64,000 nt of DNA from Turnera subulata (GCA_028386065.3 JAKUCV010006703.1:1-64000); one strand, 5' to 3'; numbered from the stretch's first letter, positions 1 through 11,400 are shown. Numbers and translations: made by a program. The notes: generated by a model not told the origin, from the sequence alone.

Positions 1-197
1 AACCTTCGCGTTTCACCCCGTTCTCGGATCCGTTTCTCACGGGACCCGAACCATGGACAATACCAATTTAAAATTGACATTTCCAAGACATAATAATTTA
101 TTTCTTCGACTAAAACCTCGAAAATACCCCAAGGGTAAAACTGGAATAAAATTTCGAAAATTCCGAAAAATCAAATTTTGAAAATTCGGGGCGTTAC
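1..197 (-). mobile_element. Truncated LTR, Tekay/Del-like Ty3/gypsy
   Basis: This stretch ends with CGGGGCGTTACA, the reverse complement of a TGTAACGCCCCG LTR start. The same kind of end, preceded by similar AT-rich sequence, closes both LTRs of the element at 34827-43006 (CGGGGCGTTATA). I read it as the first ~200 bp of an LTR on the minus strand whose remainder lies left of the window. It abuts the gypsy LTR fragment at 198, so it was probably inserted into that LTR. No coding sequence is seen. Confidence 0.6.
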
Positions 198-803
198 ATG
201 ACTGCCAGTGCCGGCGGTCTTGAGTGGATGCCTGCCAGCACCTGGCGGTCGTCGCGAGAGGACCGCCGGCTGCCCCTCGTGTCACCCGTTCTTTGCATTT
301 TCGGACCCCCAATCCCCCTAATTCAACCCTGATTTGATCCTACCGCGTAATTAACCCCTATTCAACCTAGAATCACTCCATTACTTGATTATCACTCCCT
401 CTAAATCATTCCATAACAGATTAATTACACCCCGATGCCTATTTCATACTAAATCATGCCAAAACAATATTTCTACATAAATGATGATTTAACTCTGATT
501 TTTCACGAAAATCATAGCTAAAATTAACCTGCAAGAAGTGGTTAATGGGTTGGGTAAACTCTGGAGAATCCATTTACTTGGACCCTTAAACCCATTCCTA
601 GCCGGAAAATGAATCATCATATAATTGGATTAAAAACAACTAAAACAGCCCCAAGCAATGAAATGAAATGTATCTTAATTCTACTAAATTAAATTCTTAT
701 CATGCCCTGACTCAAAATCAAATCATCTCATTAACCTTAAGTTAAGCATGTTTGGAATCAAATTTTTAGTAAAACATTCGTGCGTCAAATTTGGGTGTTC
801 ACA
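198..803 (-). mobile_element. Truncated gypsy LTR, same family as 44418-46003 and 62355-63943
   Basis: The sequence aligns by eye with 63250-63943: the same GC-rich inverted modules (ccggcggtc), then the same AT-rich stretch, ending in TTTGGGTGTTCACA, which is the LTR start read on the minus strand. The left part of the LTR is missing, cut at the junction with the Tekay-like fragment. It is a remnant with no coding capacity. Confidence 0.7.
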
Positions 804-1076
804 AATACTAATGAAAAGTATTTAACATTTTTTACCCCCCAAACCGAATGAAGTTAGGAGAACTTAGTTCCTTAATGAAATGAATAAAAAGAAACAATTT
901 GTTCAAAGTATTGACTTGTATATAAATATATTTAGGCAATAGGTCATAAAAAATGTTGCACAAAACTGATGGGTATCAATGTTTGTTCTATGGAGAAATC
1001 CATTAAGTGGAGCAGCTTTATCATCATCTAGAAGTTCTATAAGCACATGAATCCTCTCAAACGTATAATCAAATAG
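804..1076 (-). other. Possible decayed exon next to a copia LTR
   Basis: Read on the minus strand from the LTR boundary at 1076, one frame stays open for about 57 codons and includes the peptide RIHVLIELLDDDKAAPLNGF. The composition looks protein-like, but I do not recognise a family and no splice sites can be assigned. It could be a host exon disrupted by the copia insertion, or chance. Confidence 0.2.
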
Positions 1077-1316
1077 TGTTGTATAAATTAATTATTTCAA
1101 AAGAAAGTAACCGGTGGATTAATAACCTTTTATTTCACTTTCTCCTTTCAAATCAATTTTTTAATGGCTTTAACTATCGAGACGTTTGAGCACTAACTTT
1201 GCAGCTTTGATTTTAAGTAATTTAGTCAAAGTTTTCAATTGTCAAATAAATTGGCAGATTATTTCGGTTTTTGAACGTTAAAGTGGGTGTTACAAAATTG
1301 AATTTCAAAATTTAAT
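1077..1316 (+). repeat. Truncated Ty1/copia LTR copy
   Basis: About 95% identical by eye to 46991-47230, in the same orientation, starting TGTTGTATAAATTAA in both. At the distant copy the start follows a polypurine tract, so this is the LTR 5' end. Similarity stops at 1316, whereas the distant copy continues into a TATA box, so this copy is truncated or was broken by a later event. It may be the 5' LTR of the same old element (see findings). Confidence 0.6.
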
Positions 1317-2633
1317 GATACATTTGAAATATGCACAGTTTTAGGTATGATTTTAGATACAATTTGCTCTCATTCTATTATGATTATATGCCTTCATTTA
1401 CACTATTTCATCATGTTTCTTTAAATTTCATCCCTTACTGTGTGATTAGTGATTCTTGGTGCATTTCGAAGAATTTTGGAGGATTTTGTTGAAGAATTTG
1501 CAGAAACAGTCTCTAACATAGCCTAAGCCTGTTTCGGGAATTCTAGAGCCTGTTGTTTATTGCAGAATCAATTAAAGGCCACGAACCCTCCTCCAATCAC
1601 AAAATATCCACTAGATTTTGCTATCCCTGCCATGATCCACAAAATCTCCATGCCAACTCACCAATCACAAGAGAAGCTGGAATCAATAGTAAGGGAGAAT
1701 TAAGAAAAATTACAAACAGAACCAGAACAGACTCAGCTTGTGCATTCTGCAGAAACCAAAAAAGTGTAGAAAGAATATAAAATTTCGCCACTTGCTGAAC
1801 TTTCAATCCTGACACCTGCAATTATATCCTGAGCATTTCAGAAAACTTTTTGAGAGAGAGAGAGGCAATGATCATACAACCTAGAGGAAAGTCCACCTAA
1901 AGAATCATTATTCTCCCCAAAAAGTCTCTTAAAGCTTGCATCCACTAGGATTTAGCGGAATCAGCCTATCAACACGCTTCCTATGGTGCCTCATCCTGAC
2001 ATACAAGTTGGGAAGATTGAAAACCAACTAGTTCAACTCTCATGATTTCCAGCAAGTGGGGGAAGAGAGAAGAAGTTAAGACGCGCCTATATAAAGGAAG
2101 AAGGAAGAAGGACAGGGCATCCATCCATCGATTGCTCATACGCCAAACAAATTGTAGAGGCTTTGGAACAAGGGCAAAACCCAGAAACACCAAGGGTTCA
2201 AGGGAGACACGATTTTGCAGCCTTTTCTGGGCAGAAATCGTATTGTTCCTAACCTCCAGTTTGTTCCCAAGCACTATGCTATCTTTTATCCCTATTGTGT
2301 TCTGTAATCCTGAACATGAACTAAACAACCCCTCTTAGGTTGAAGGGGTGTAACATGTCTCTGATTTTATTGCAATAAATTGCTCTTCCTACATTCTTAA
2401 CCTGTTTTCTTGTCTTGGTTGATGCAAATGTGCTCCAAGCTTGAGTTTTGATCAAACCCATGCATGATTATAGGGAGCTAGGTGAAGGACCGAGAGGTGA
2501 AGCCATAGTTACTGGACCTACAACAACCAGCCCTTAGTTTTTAGCTTTTGACAAAAGGTAGGAACTAATTGAGGAGTTAGCCTCAACACCAATCTTAATC
2601 CACTAGATTTGACAGATGCGAAAGCATTAGGAT
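1317..2633. other. Unassigned AT-rich DNA without a convincing gene
   Basis: No ORF here has family similarity that I can recognise. There is a TATA-like box (ctatataaagg, around 2086), a short GA microsatellite near 1850-1862, and from 2481 a module repeated near 33193. The stretch may be internal or leader sequence of an old retroelement. No promoter-gene pair can be supported. Confidence 0.4.
2481..2505 (+). repeat. 25 bp module, exact copy at 33193-33217
   Basis: The 25 bases beginning GGTGAAGGACCGAGAGG and ending GAAGCCA recur exactly at 33193. Looser similarity follows both copies (CAACACCAA...TTAATCCACTAG against CACCAACACTAAACTTCATCC). With the SIRE and Athila insertions removed, the two copies lie about 340 bp apart, which suggests an old tandem or leader repeat. 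Confidence 0.7.
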
Positions 2634-2638
2634 GATTG

Positions 2639-4351
2639 TGTTGGCCCAGAAAAGGCTAAGAAGGGGGGGTTGAATTAGCTTTTCCTTTTTTTCGGGTTTT
2701 CAGAGAATTGGCTCAACGCAGAAGCCAAATGTTAAACTTAAGTGGAAATGCAGGAATGAAGATAGAAAAGCAATGGACACAAGCAATTTATAGTGGTTCC
2801 CCACGAAGGAGTACATCCACTACCTAAAGGTCCCCCCTTTAGGATTTCTAAACTATCCACTATACTAGGCTTTTACGGGTTCAACCTTAACCTTTACAAG
2901 CTTTTACAGGAGCAGCTCTAACCTAAGCTTTTCAAAGGCTCAGCTCTAACCTAAGCTTTCAAAGGCACAGCTCTAACCTACACTTAAGCTTTTCAAAGGC
3001 CTAGCTATAACCTATCACTCAAGCTTTTCAAAGGCTTAGCTCTAATCTTTCCTCAAAACTATTCCAAGCTTTGAGTATCAAGTAAGATTGTAACTTAATC
3101 TCACTTATAATTCCCTCAACAAGATAACTTCAAGAGTGACTCACTCAAGAAGTGTTTACAACGAGTATAGAATAGGAGATTCACTCAAGGTAAGCTCAAT
3201 CTGAATTTTTGAATCTCTCAGAGGATTTGGCTCCAACAGAAGCTAAATATCATAGAATATTTCCATAGGGTGAAGTGCCTCTTCTAATGAGGTTTCAGAG
3301 CTCTTATATAGATTCTCAGGATGGGGAAGCTCTCTCACAACGTTCACATAACGGCTATATGATGTCCAGGTGGCATAGGAATTGACTTCTTACTTCTCTA
3401 ATAAAACAGTCCACGTAGGCAAGCCAAATCTGCAGAATACTTGAGTTGCAATTCTTTTTCTTCAAAAAGCTTTCCAAAAATAGAAAGTGTGGACCACCAT
3501 ATCATCCAGGGTAGAGAGAGGATGTGAGGACCACTTTTTTGAACTTTATCTAACCCTTGAAGTGCAAGTTTAATCGTTAGTTGACTTGGTTTAAAAATAT
3601 CCACGCAGATGAGCCAAATCTTGATATTACTTGGATAGAAATTGTCTTTCTTCAAAAATGTTTCAAAAAATGGAAAGTAAGGACCACCAGCTCTTTGATG
3701 CAGAAAAGAGGATGTGAGGGCCACTTTTCTAATCTTTTTCTGACCCTTGGTGAGCAAGCAAAACCGTTAGTTGAGTTGCTTAAATGTCAACTACTTTTCG
3801 GGACCACATTCTTTATTGGCTGAAAGTGAGAGGTTGCTTGTGTGGACCACCATAGCTTCCAAGATGCTTAGAAGGTTTGAGGACCACTTTCCAGATCTTT
3901 TTCTAACACTTGTGCTACAAGTTTGGACGTTGGTTAGCATTTTAATTGTCAACTACCGATCTGGGACCACACGAAATATAGATTGACAGTGACAGCTTGT
4001 TCTGCAGCCTGTGGAGCCAAATCTTCTCTATTTTGGTTTCTTCGTGGAACCAAATATTTCTGCCAAATACTCGAACAATATAAAATACTTAACCAATATG
4101 TTTGTTAATCATCAAAACAATATAATGATCATCAAAAACATATATTTGTATATTGAACATTTGGTTTCTTCCTGGAACCAAATAATTCTGCCCGATACTC
4201 AAACAACACAAAGCACTTGACCAATATGTTTTTTAATCATCAAAATAATATAATGATCATCAGAATCATTGGAAACATATATTTGTATACTAAACATGAT
4301 TAGTCATAATTAATTTTTAATTAAGCCACTAATCATATGTTTAGGCTAACA
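2639..4351 (-). mobile_element. 3' LTR of the SIRE-type element
   Basis: 1713 bp. It matches 12456-14413 apart from the MITE, the expanded G tract and a minisatellite copy difference. Read on the minus strand it starts TGTTAGCCTAAACATATG and ends CTTTTCTGGGCCAACA. A seven-base G run occurs at 2663-2669 where the 5' LTR has about 50 G. Confidence 0.88.
2885..3050. repeat. LTR minisatellite, about 28-35 bp unit
   Basis: Five to six degenerate units follow the pattern cagctctaacctaagctttt + caaagg. The other LTR (12745-12860) has about two fewer units, and the related LTR at 43130-43285 carries the reverse-complement version. The copy-number difference between LTRs of one element shows slippage or unequal exchange after insertion. 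Confidence 0.75.
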
Positions 4352-4368
4352 ATCTCCCTCTTTTTATG
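4352..4368 (-). promoter_or_regulatory. Polypurine tract of the SIRE-type element
   Basis: Read on the minus strand, AAAAAGAGGGAGAT lies immediately before the 3' LTR start TGTTAGCC. This is the expected plus-strand priming site of a copia element. Confidence 0.8.
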
Positions 4369-5319
4369 ATGACAATCATGCTGTGTTGTTTCCTACAAAA
4401 CAGAGGTTAAGTCACATTTAACACATGTATTCCATTTACTCAACACACATACTTTCTCCCCCATTTTCACTCCCATTTTCAAACATACAACACATCATAT
4501 ACTTCTCCCCCTTTTGTCATCAACAAAAAATCCATAGATAAAACCATGCCGTCAAAAACAGTAGTTAGAAATAAGATAACAAAATAAGTGAGCTCCCCCT
4601 GGTTTATAGGCATAATCAAGAAATTAAGAAACACATTCATCTGGCTCATTCATCCAGCCAAATGCTCCCCCTGCATTTATTCATAGTATACTTAAAGATT
4701 TGCTAAAGGCTTTTTGTCAATAGCTCCCACTGCATATAAGTACTGTATACATATGATTTCATTCCCAAAATTTTCACATGCATATAACCTGCAAAGAAAT
4801 TCTCAACATATCATTTGGCTTACACATCAGCCAAATCTATCATCAATAACATCACTATAAGCTCATGAGTATTTCCTGCAATAATTATTTGGCTTTCACA
4901 TCAGCCAATTTTATCAACATTATAAGCTCATCGACATTTGGCTGTTCCACTAAGCCGAATGTTGTTCCCTGCATCAGAAAATTAACAAAAAAGGTATACC
5001 GCAATAGTAGAATATTCCATCAAGTATCAACAACATAACAACATATATATATATCCCTCTTTTGTCATCAACACTAGAGAACACAAATAAAAGCCATGAC
5101 AAATAATAGATAATCACAAATCAAAAACAATTATCCGAAAGTATAAGAAACCAAATATTCAAAAGCAAGCAAAATGTTCAGGTTAAACAAACCATAAGTA
5201 AGATTGTTATAAAAGTACATAGCTGAAATATAGATGAGAATGCAATGCATGTCCTAAGAGCATCAGATCCATGGAGCATCAATCTTCATCAAAATCATCA
5301 CGAGTAAATACTGTAGTGA
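4369..5319. other. Non-coding 3' region of the SIRE-type element
   Basis: AT-rich sequence between the envelope-position ORF and the 3' LTR. It contains several variants of cayttTGGCTnnnncatcagCCAAAT around 4640-4960 and a short (TA)n run near 5044. No coding frame is seen. Confidence 0.5.
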
Positions 5320-6990
5320 TTTGGTGAAGTTTCTCAAATGTCTAAGTCAGGAATTTCTTTATTTGGCTCCTGATGGAACCAAGTTCTTTCTTCAGCTCAA
5401 AGTCAGGAATTTCTTTATTTGGCTCCTGATGGAACCAAGTTCTTTCTTCAGCTCACTGATCTCATCCTTCATTCTAGTAACAAGAGCATTCAGTTCCTCA
5501 AGCTTGTGATCCTTTTGTGGCTGCAGATTTGGTCATAGAATATTCCCCTTTGGGATTTAGCTTGATAGACATCTTCGCCAGAGTGTCAACATTGATTTCC
5601 TTGAGTTTAATCGGCTTATCCGCAGTAGTAGACTTAATCTTCAACTGTTTAGCCAGCAAGGTAATGAGTGCACCATGAGAGTGTTCCTTGTAGATGCCCA
5701 TGTGATGAATAATAAGAGTTCCAAAGCAGATAAAAGATTTCTCGATAAGCAATGATCCATTAATCAAGTTTCTTGATCATTGTGCGAGAATTCTTTCTTG
5801 GCATGATGACCCTAGTAAGAGTATACATCAAAGCTCTCTCTTGGCTTCAAGGCATCGTAGTTACCGGATTTGGTGCTCCCAAAGAGAAGAATATTTTGCT
5901 TGGAGTGACAGGGAGTCTTCGGGATGTTGATAGGAGTTCCAGAAGAAGAATTATAGAACTTTATCTTGCCCGGCTTCTTCTTCAACAAGTCATAAATCAT
6001 CTCGGCTGTCACTGTAATCTTCTTCCCTTTGATCTTTGTTTTGATGCAAGTGAGCAAACCATTATTCCCATACTCCACAGTTTTGTTGTCATAGAATTCC
6101 TTCATCAAAGCTTCATACCCATGTTCCTTCAAGGTGACCAAAGTGGTGAGCTTTGCATCCTTCAACAGTTTGGCTACACCGATTCCCTCAAAGTCACTTA
6201 CAACCATGGTGCTGGTGGGGGTATGAGTGAAGTACTTCTTCTTGACCTTCTTGCTAGATCCAGATTCGTTTAGAGCCATGAGCTTCTTTTTGGCTGGAGT
6301 TGGAGTAGGTTCTTCCTCCCTTTTAGATTGCTCCTCAACTTCTGGCTCTTTGTCATCGTCCTCTTCTTTGTCTTCCTCATCATCATCCTTATCATCAACA
6401 TCATGGTCATCTCCTTTGTCAGACTCTTCATCAGATCCTTCCTTGTCTGAGCCGCTTTCATTCACTGGTTCATCATCAGATTTCTGTTCCTTGTCGCTCT
6501 CATTTGGTTCCTAGTGACTGTTATTTGGCTCATCATCAACCAAATCATCATCTGACTTCTCTTTGTCCTCATCACTCCTCTTTCTCTTTTTGGAGTTCTT
6601 GTCACCATCATCAACAGGTGAATTCTCACTTTTATCATCATCAGAATCAACTTCAACGATTTTCTCTCCAAGCTTCTTTCCTTCTCTTCCAAACACAGTT
6701 TGAGCATGTATGCTTGTCCTGACAAGTCGAGCTCTTGATGTTTGGGTGGTTGGAGTCTGAGACAAGTACTTTGGCAGTTTTGGTCTGGGTGCATCAGAAT
6801 TAATTTTTGAGCTCTCAGCCTCATTCTCTGCTTCAGTTTCTGGAACAACTTTCTCAGCATCAGAATTGGTCTCTGGTTGAGCCAATTCTCCTTCTTGCAG
6901 TATATTCTCATCTTTCTCTTCTGGCAGCAAGCTTTGATTTTCCACAGTCACCTTTTCAGCCTTTTTAGCCGATTCTCTTCCACTAATCAC
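5320..6990 (-). pseudogene. Envelope-position ORF of the SIRE-type element (broken)
   Basis: The ORF follows RNase H and precedes the 3' LTR. From about 6990 it encodes a hydrophilic, Glu/Ser/Asp-rich stretch, then long acidic and basic runs (6280-6460), then a folded-looking segment (about 5820-6240: HGYEALMKEFYDN, TAEMIYDLLKKKPGK, LIHHMGIYKEHSHGAL) resembling the domain often annotated 'putative plant transposon protein'. The C-terminus is coiled-coil-like (LEELNALVTRMKDEISELKK, near 5450-5510). One in-frame stop near 6511, a frameshift between 5812 and 5767, and a 56 bp duplication at 5345-5457 disrupt it. SIRE elements carry an 'env-like' ORF here. I see no signal peptide or clear membrane segment, so a true envelope role is not supported. 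Confidence 0.65.
5345..5457. repeat. 56 bp tandem duplication in the envelope-position ORF
   Basis: Two adjacent copies begin agtcaggaatttctttattt and end ttctttcttcagctca, with a period of 56 bp. Because 56 is not a multiple of three, the duplication shifts the reading frame of the coiled-coil C-terminus. Confidence 0.9.
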
Positions 6991-7215
6991 TGGCTATGGA
7001 CTGTTGAATAGGTTTTGGCTTAACTCTGAACCAAATACTGCAACTCTTGCTCTTTGATGCTCTTGGTGATTTGCATGACTTATTGTCATATGCTCAGAAG
7101 CTTAGTGCAAGTGTGGAATATGTGACGATTGAATATATTCTAAGTGCATATGTGTGCAATATTTTATGATATGCATGAACACATAGAAACCAAATGTGGA
7201 GCCAAATCAGAATAC

Positions 7216-8564
7216 TTATGATATATTGCAAATACCAAGCTCGAGTCTGATTTTGGTGAACTGATCTTCCTTCAATGGTTTGGTAAAGATGTCTTCCAGT
7301 TGATTTTCAGTTCTCACAAACTCAATAGCCACATCCTTCTTCAACACATGGTCTCGAATAAAATGATGTCTAACTTCAATGTGTTTGGTTCGAGAGTGTT
7401 GCATCGGATTCTTAGTTAGGTTGATGGCAGTTGAGCTGTCACAAAAGATAGGGACACAGTTGAAAGTTAGTCTATAATCAGCAAGTGTTTGTTTCATCCA
7501 TAGCACTTGTGCTCAACATGCACCAGCTGCTATATATTCAACCTCGATTGTGGAAGTAGCAACTGAATTTTGCTTTTTACTTGACCAAGATACAAGTGAT
7601 TGTCCAAGTAGTTGACAAGTACCACTTGTACTTTTTCTATCAAGAGTGCACCCTGCAAAGTCTGCATCTGAGTAGCTTGTTAGTTCAAAAGAGTTCACAT
7701 TAGGATACCTCAAGCCTAAAGATGATGTTCCTTTTAAGTACTTGAAGATGCGGTTCATAGCTTTAAGATGAGATTCTTTTGGGCTTGATTGAAATCTAGC
7801 ACACAAGCAAACACTATACATAATGTCTAGTCTTGTAGCTGTAAGGTAAAGAAGACGACCTATCATGCCTCTGTATAATTTCACATCAACATCCTTACTA
7901 TTCTCTTCCTTGTCAAGTTTGGTACTAGTGCTCATTGGCGTCGGACTAGTTTTGGCTTCTGACAAGCCAAATCTTTTCAGCAGCTCTCATGTGTACTTTG
8001 CTTGATTAAGGAAAATCCCACCATTGAGTTGCTTGACTTGAAAATCCAGGAAGAAATTTAACTCCCCCATCATGTTCATTTCAAACTCGCTGTGTATAAG
8101 CTTTTCAAACTCTTGACAAAGAGATTCATTAGTGGCACCAAACAAAATGTCATCAACATATATTTGCACAATAATGATATCAACTTTGTTAGATTTCACA
8201 AATAGAGTTGAAACTACCTTTCCTCTTGTAAAGCATTGTGAAATCAGATATGAGCTTAATCTTTCATACCAAGCCTAGGTGCTTGTTTAAGACCAAACAA
8301 TGCCTTTTTCAACATGAAAACATGTTGTGGATGCTCATGGTTTTCAAATCCTGAAGGTTGTTCTACATATACTTCTTCCATGATATATCTATTTAGAAAT
8401 GCACTCTTGACATCCATTTGATAGAGTTTAAAAGATTTAAAAGAAGCAAATGTAAGCAGCATACGAATGGATTCAAGTCTAGCTACTGGTGCAAAGGTCT
8501 CATCATAATCAACACCTTCCTCTTGATAGTTCCCTTGTGCAACCAATCGGGCTCTGTTTCTAAC
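7216..8564 (-). pseudogene. Reverse transcriptase C-terminal part and RNase H of the SIRE-type element
   Basis: Read on the minus strand, copia RT blocks run in order: ARLVAQGNYQEEGVDYDETF, QMDVKSAFLN, LFGLKQAPR, the catalytic YVDDILFGATNE (around 8150), GELNFFLDFQVKQ, then RNase H blocks (YSDADFAGCTLDRKSTSGTC, DSSTAINLTKNPMQHSRTKH, FTKPLKEDQF). The frame is broken near 8250, 7980 and 7510. This is the C-terminal pol polyprotein that would make cDNA in virus-like particles. The upstream RT portion lies at 10353-10450, separated by the Mutator-like insertion. Confidence 0.9.
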
Positions 8565-8572
8565 CACAGTTC

Positions 8573-10343
8573 TGGAATAAAGGAAATTTTAGTACCTGTA
8601 CTCGCCCCTAATTTGGAATTTGGTACCTGTACTAAAAATTTATGATTTTTGGTACCTGTACTTCGCAAGATTCATGGTTTTTAGTATTTCTGGTGGCCGA
8701 AGACACGTGTCCACTCTCTGTGAAGCCACATCATCTGGGATCCCATTCCATCAGGGTTCTACCAGTTTCAACCCGAAAACCACAAAAAACCGACCCGTTC
8801 GAGGTCTAACCATACCATATACACTAATTTTATTGTTAGAAAGTAAATATATAAAATTTATATATATTTATAGTTTTTTCTTAAAATTATAGTTTTTCTA
8901 AAATTAATCTCACTTCTTATTTACAAGTAAAATTAATTATTATTTTTAATTAATTTTATAATTCCTTCTGAAATTTTAATCTCTCTTTTCAAAAAATAAT
9001 AACTTTTTTTAAAATAATAACTTAGTGATATGATCTGACAAGTTCTCAACATCTCCATCTGCTTGGCTACGCCATTGACAACAACAAACTGAATTAAATT
9101 GAACCAATTATACTGACTTCACCAATTCATGTCCAAAACCCTAAATTTCTCCAATTAACAAACCTCTCACTCTGTTCATTTACCCTTTCATTCGTTCGAC
9201 GTCAACCCCTAAATCCTTTCAAAACAATTCTTTTATTTCAGCACTGATCATCCTCAATTAATCAAAAAAATACAGACACCAAAGACTCAAATAATAAATA
9301 AATCCAAACCTTCACATCTCTCTGTTCCAAACTCTGTCCTCCACTATCTAACTTCCCATCAACAAAAACACACACACACACACACGTGAAGGAAGAAGCT
9401 TCTTCAGATCCCGAAATCCAATGGGAGTCGCCTTCCACGAGAAAAGGGGTGGAGGAGTCGGTGGATTCAACAGCGGCCTCTGCAGCTTCTCCAACCGCGG
9501 ATCTTCGTTTCCAACATGTTCACCCTCCTCTTCATCCCGACTTCTTTTCCGTTCGCCATCGTCGACTGAGGCGGGCGGAGCGGGTTGCAGAGCGCGATTC
9601 GTTTGCGTCCACGATGGTGTCTGTAGCCACTGCGCCCTCTCAGGCCACGGTGGCCTCGCTCACTGTCGTGGGCTGTGCTCTGCTCCACTAGAAGGTCCTC
9701 GATGGCGGCTCCTGTGCAGATTGATGAAGAAGATGAAGCCTAGGGCTTTGTCCTCGTCACGCGTTATTGTTCCAAAAAAACAAACAAATTTTATTCATGT
9801 GTTTCGGTTTGAGGGAATTTTGGATATATATTAGTTTGAGTGATGAGATAACATAAGTTATCATATTGTTTTTTTAGGGTTAAGTTACTACATTGTTAAC
9901 ATAAGTTTTTTTAAAAAAAGTGAGATTATAATTTAAAAAGGAATTATAAAATTAATTAAAAATAATTAATTAATTTTTCTTGTAAATAAGAAGTGAGATT
10001 AAAAAGTAAGAATTATAATTTCAAAAAAATAGCTGAAAAATTATAAATTTTATATATTAACTTTCTAAAAATACAATTGAGGTAATTGGTATGGTTAGAT
10101 CCGGAAAGGATCGGTTTTTTTAAATGGTTTCGGGTTGAAATTGGTGGAACTCGGGTGGAATGGACTTCCGGATTACGTGGCCTCCCAGAAAGTAGACATG
10201 TGTCTCCGGCGACCCCCGGCCACCGGAAAGTACCAAAAACCATGAACCTTGCCAAGTATAGGTACCAAAAATCATGGATTTTTAATACAGGTACCAAATT
10301 CCAAATTGAGGGCGAGTACAAGTACCAAAATTTCCTTTATTCC
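8573..10343. mobile_element. Mutator-like (Pack-MULE-type) element with long terminal inverted repeats
   Basis: Both ends carry GGAATAAAGGAAATTTT facing inward, and the inverted similarity extends over about 430-480 bp on each side (left arm to ~9010, right arm from ~9860). It splits the RT codons SGT/VVRN. Flanks are CCACAGTTC (8564-8572) and CTACAGTTC (10344-10352), a 9 bp duplication with one mismatch, as expected for Mutator-like elements. No transposase is encoded. The centre (9040-9840) is unlike the arms: GC-rich, with a CT-rich leader, a (CA)n run and an ORF, which suggests a captured gene fragment. A hAT element (8 bp duplication) is the alternative, but long TIRs favour a MULE. Confidence 0.8.
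9421..9834 (+). pseudogene. Putative captured host gene fragment inside the Mutator-like element
   Basis: The GC-rich core begins with an ATG (9421) after a CT-rich, (CA)n-containing stretch resembling a plant 5' UTR. Two overlapping frames are open: 9386-9691 (101 aa, Ala/Ser-rich) and 9421-9834 (137 aa, Gly/Ser-rich with several Cys). Neither matches a family I recognise, so the true frame is unsure. Composition differs sharply from the AT-rich arms, which is what a transduced gene piece would look like. Confidence 0.4.
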
Positions 10344-10352
10344 CTACAGTTC

Positions 10353-10764
10353 CTGATTCATCAAGCTTGTTCCTAAAGACCCATTTGGTTCCAATGACAG
10401 GATGGTCTTCTGGCCTTGCAACAAGCTCCCACACATTATTCCTCTCGAACTAATTAAGCTCTTCTTGCATTGTCATCACCCAATTTTCATCAACTATGGC
10501 GTCATTTGCATTTTTGGGCTCAACTTGAGACAAAAAGGCAAGATGTGTGTTGATGTTTTGTAATTTGGATCTGGTGGTTACACCTCTTCTAGGATCACCT
10601 AATATGGCCTCAGTTGAATGGCCTTTAGGTGCATGAACCTCAGAGTTTCTCTGCTGTGAGCTTGAACCAGATTCCAGAATATTTGGCTGCACATCATTAT
10701 ACTGAACATTTGGTTCGGGAGAAGCCAAACGTTGTTGAGTCACAAATAAATCGGGTGGTTGCAC
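10353..10764 (-). pseudogene. Integrase-RT linker and RT N-terminal part, SIRE-type element
   Basis: On the minus strand the frame reads a Ser/Gln-rich linker, then RGVTTRSKLQNINTHLAFLS and WVMTMQEELN, then (after an in-frame stop near 10450) FERNNVWELVARP and GTKWVFRNKLDESGT, the start of the copia RT domain. It joins the RT blocks left of the Mutator-like element when that insertion is removed. Immediately upstream the integrase core is missing. Confidence 0.85.
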
Positions 10765-10770
10765 TTCTTT

Positions 10771-11400
10771 TCACTCATCCACCTCAATGACCCGTGGCTG
10801 ATTCTTTAGGAGTAAACTCAGCTTCTGTATCATCACAAGCTGACATGGTCGACATTTGGTTTCTACTTCGAATTTTGGCATTGATAGTCCATCAACCAAA
10901 TCCTTCTTTAACAGATTTGATATTAGCTCAAGAATTGCATGTTCGAGCCTCCTATGCCACAGGGCTGGAGTCTCTATACTTGCACTAAAACACTTAATCT
11001 CTGGATTAGTAATATCATTTAAATATATAGAGCATAGGTCTCTAATTCTTTTTCCAATAGATACGACTTTCTCATCATCAATCCTACTCACACAACATCG
11101 TGATGATTCAAATATAACTCTAAATCCTCTGACTAATTCTTAACATATTTAACTAAAGAAAATGAACAATGAGCACATGCTTAATAATAGGATCAACACC
11201 AATCTTACCAATACCGAGAATTTTAGCTTTGAGCTATTACCAAAAGTAACATTACCTTGGTGTTTTGAAAGGAGGGATGAAAATCTTGATGGGTCACCTA
11301 TCATATGTCTCGAACAACCACTGTCCAAAACCCAATCATCTCTTGGAACCTGTCATGTAATCAAGTTTTGGGTACCCAAACTAACTTGGGTCCTTCAGGG
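10771..11400 (-). pseudogene. Protease and GAG-pre-integrase remnant, SIRE-type element
   Basis: The segment at 10771-11091 encodes a GAG-pre-integrase region with ETPALWHRRLEHAILELISN and a later CRPCQ, the zinc-binding HHCC part. Upstream (11100-11400) aspartic-protease text of the FGNSSK type can be traced only across frameshifts and stops. After the zinc region the sequence jumps to the post-integrase linker, so the DDE catalytic core is absent and the element cannot integrate on its own. Confidence 0.75.

Noticed and set aside
2042..2338. 98-codon plus-strand ORF after a TATA-like box
   Set aside because: No recognisable protein features; lies in a repeat-derived AT-rich stretch, and a reverse-strand ORF overlaps it equally well.
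6227..6514. Plus-strand Ser-rich 95-codon frame
   Set aside because: Antisense shadow of the acidic Asp/Glu run in the SIRE envelope-position ORF.
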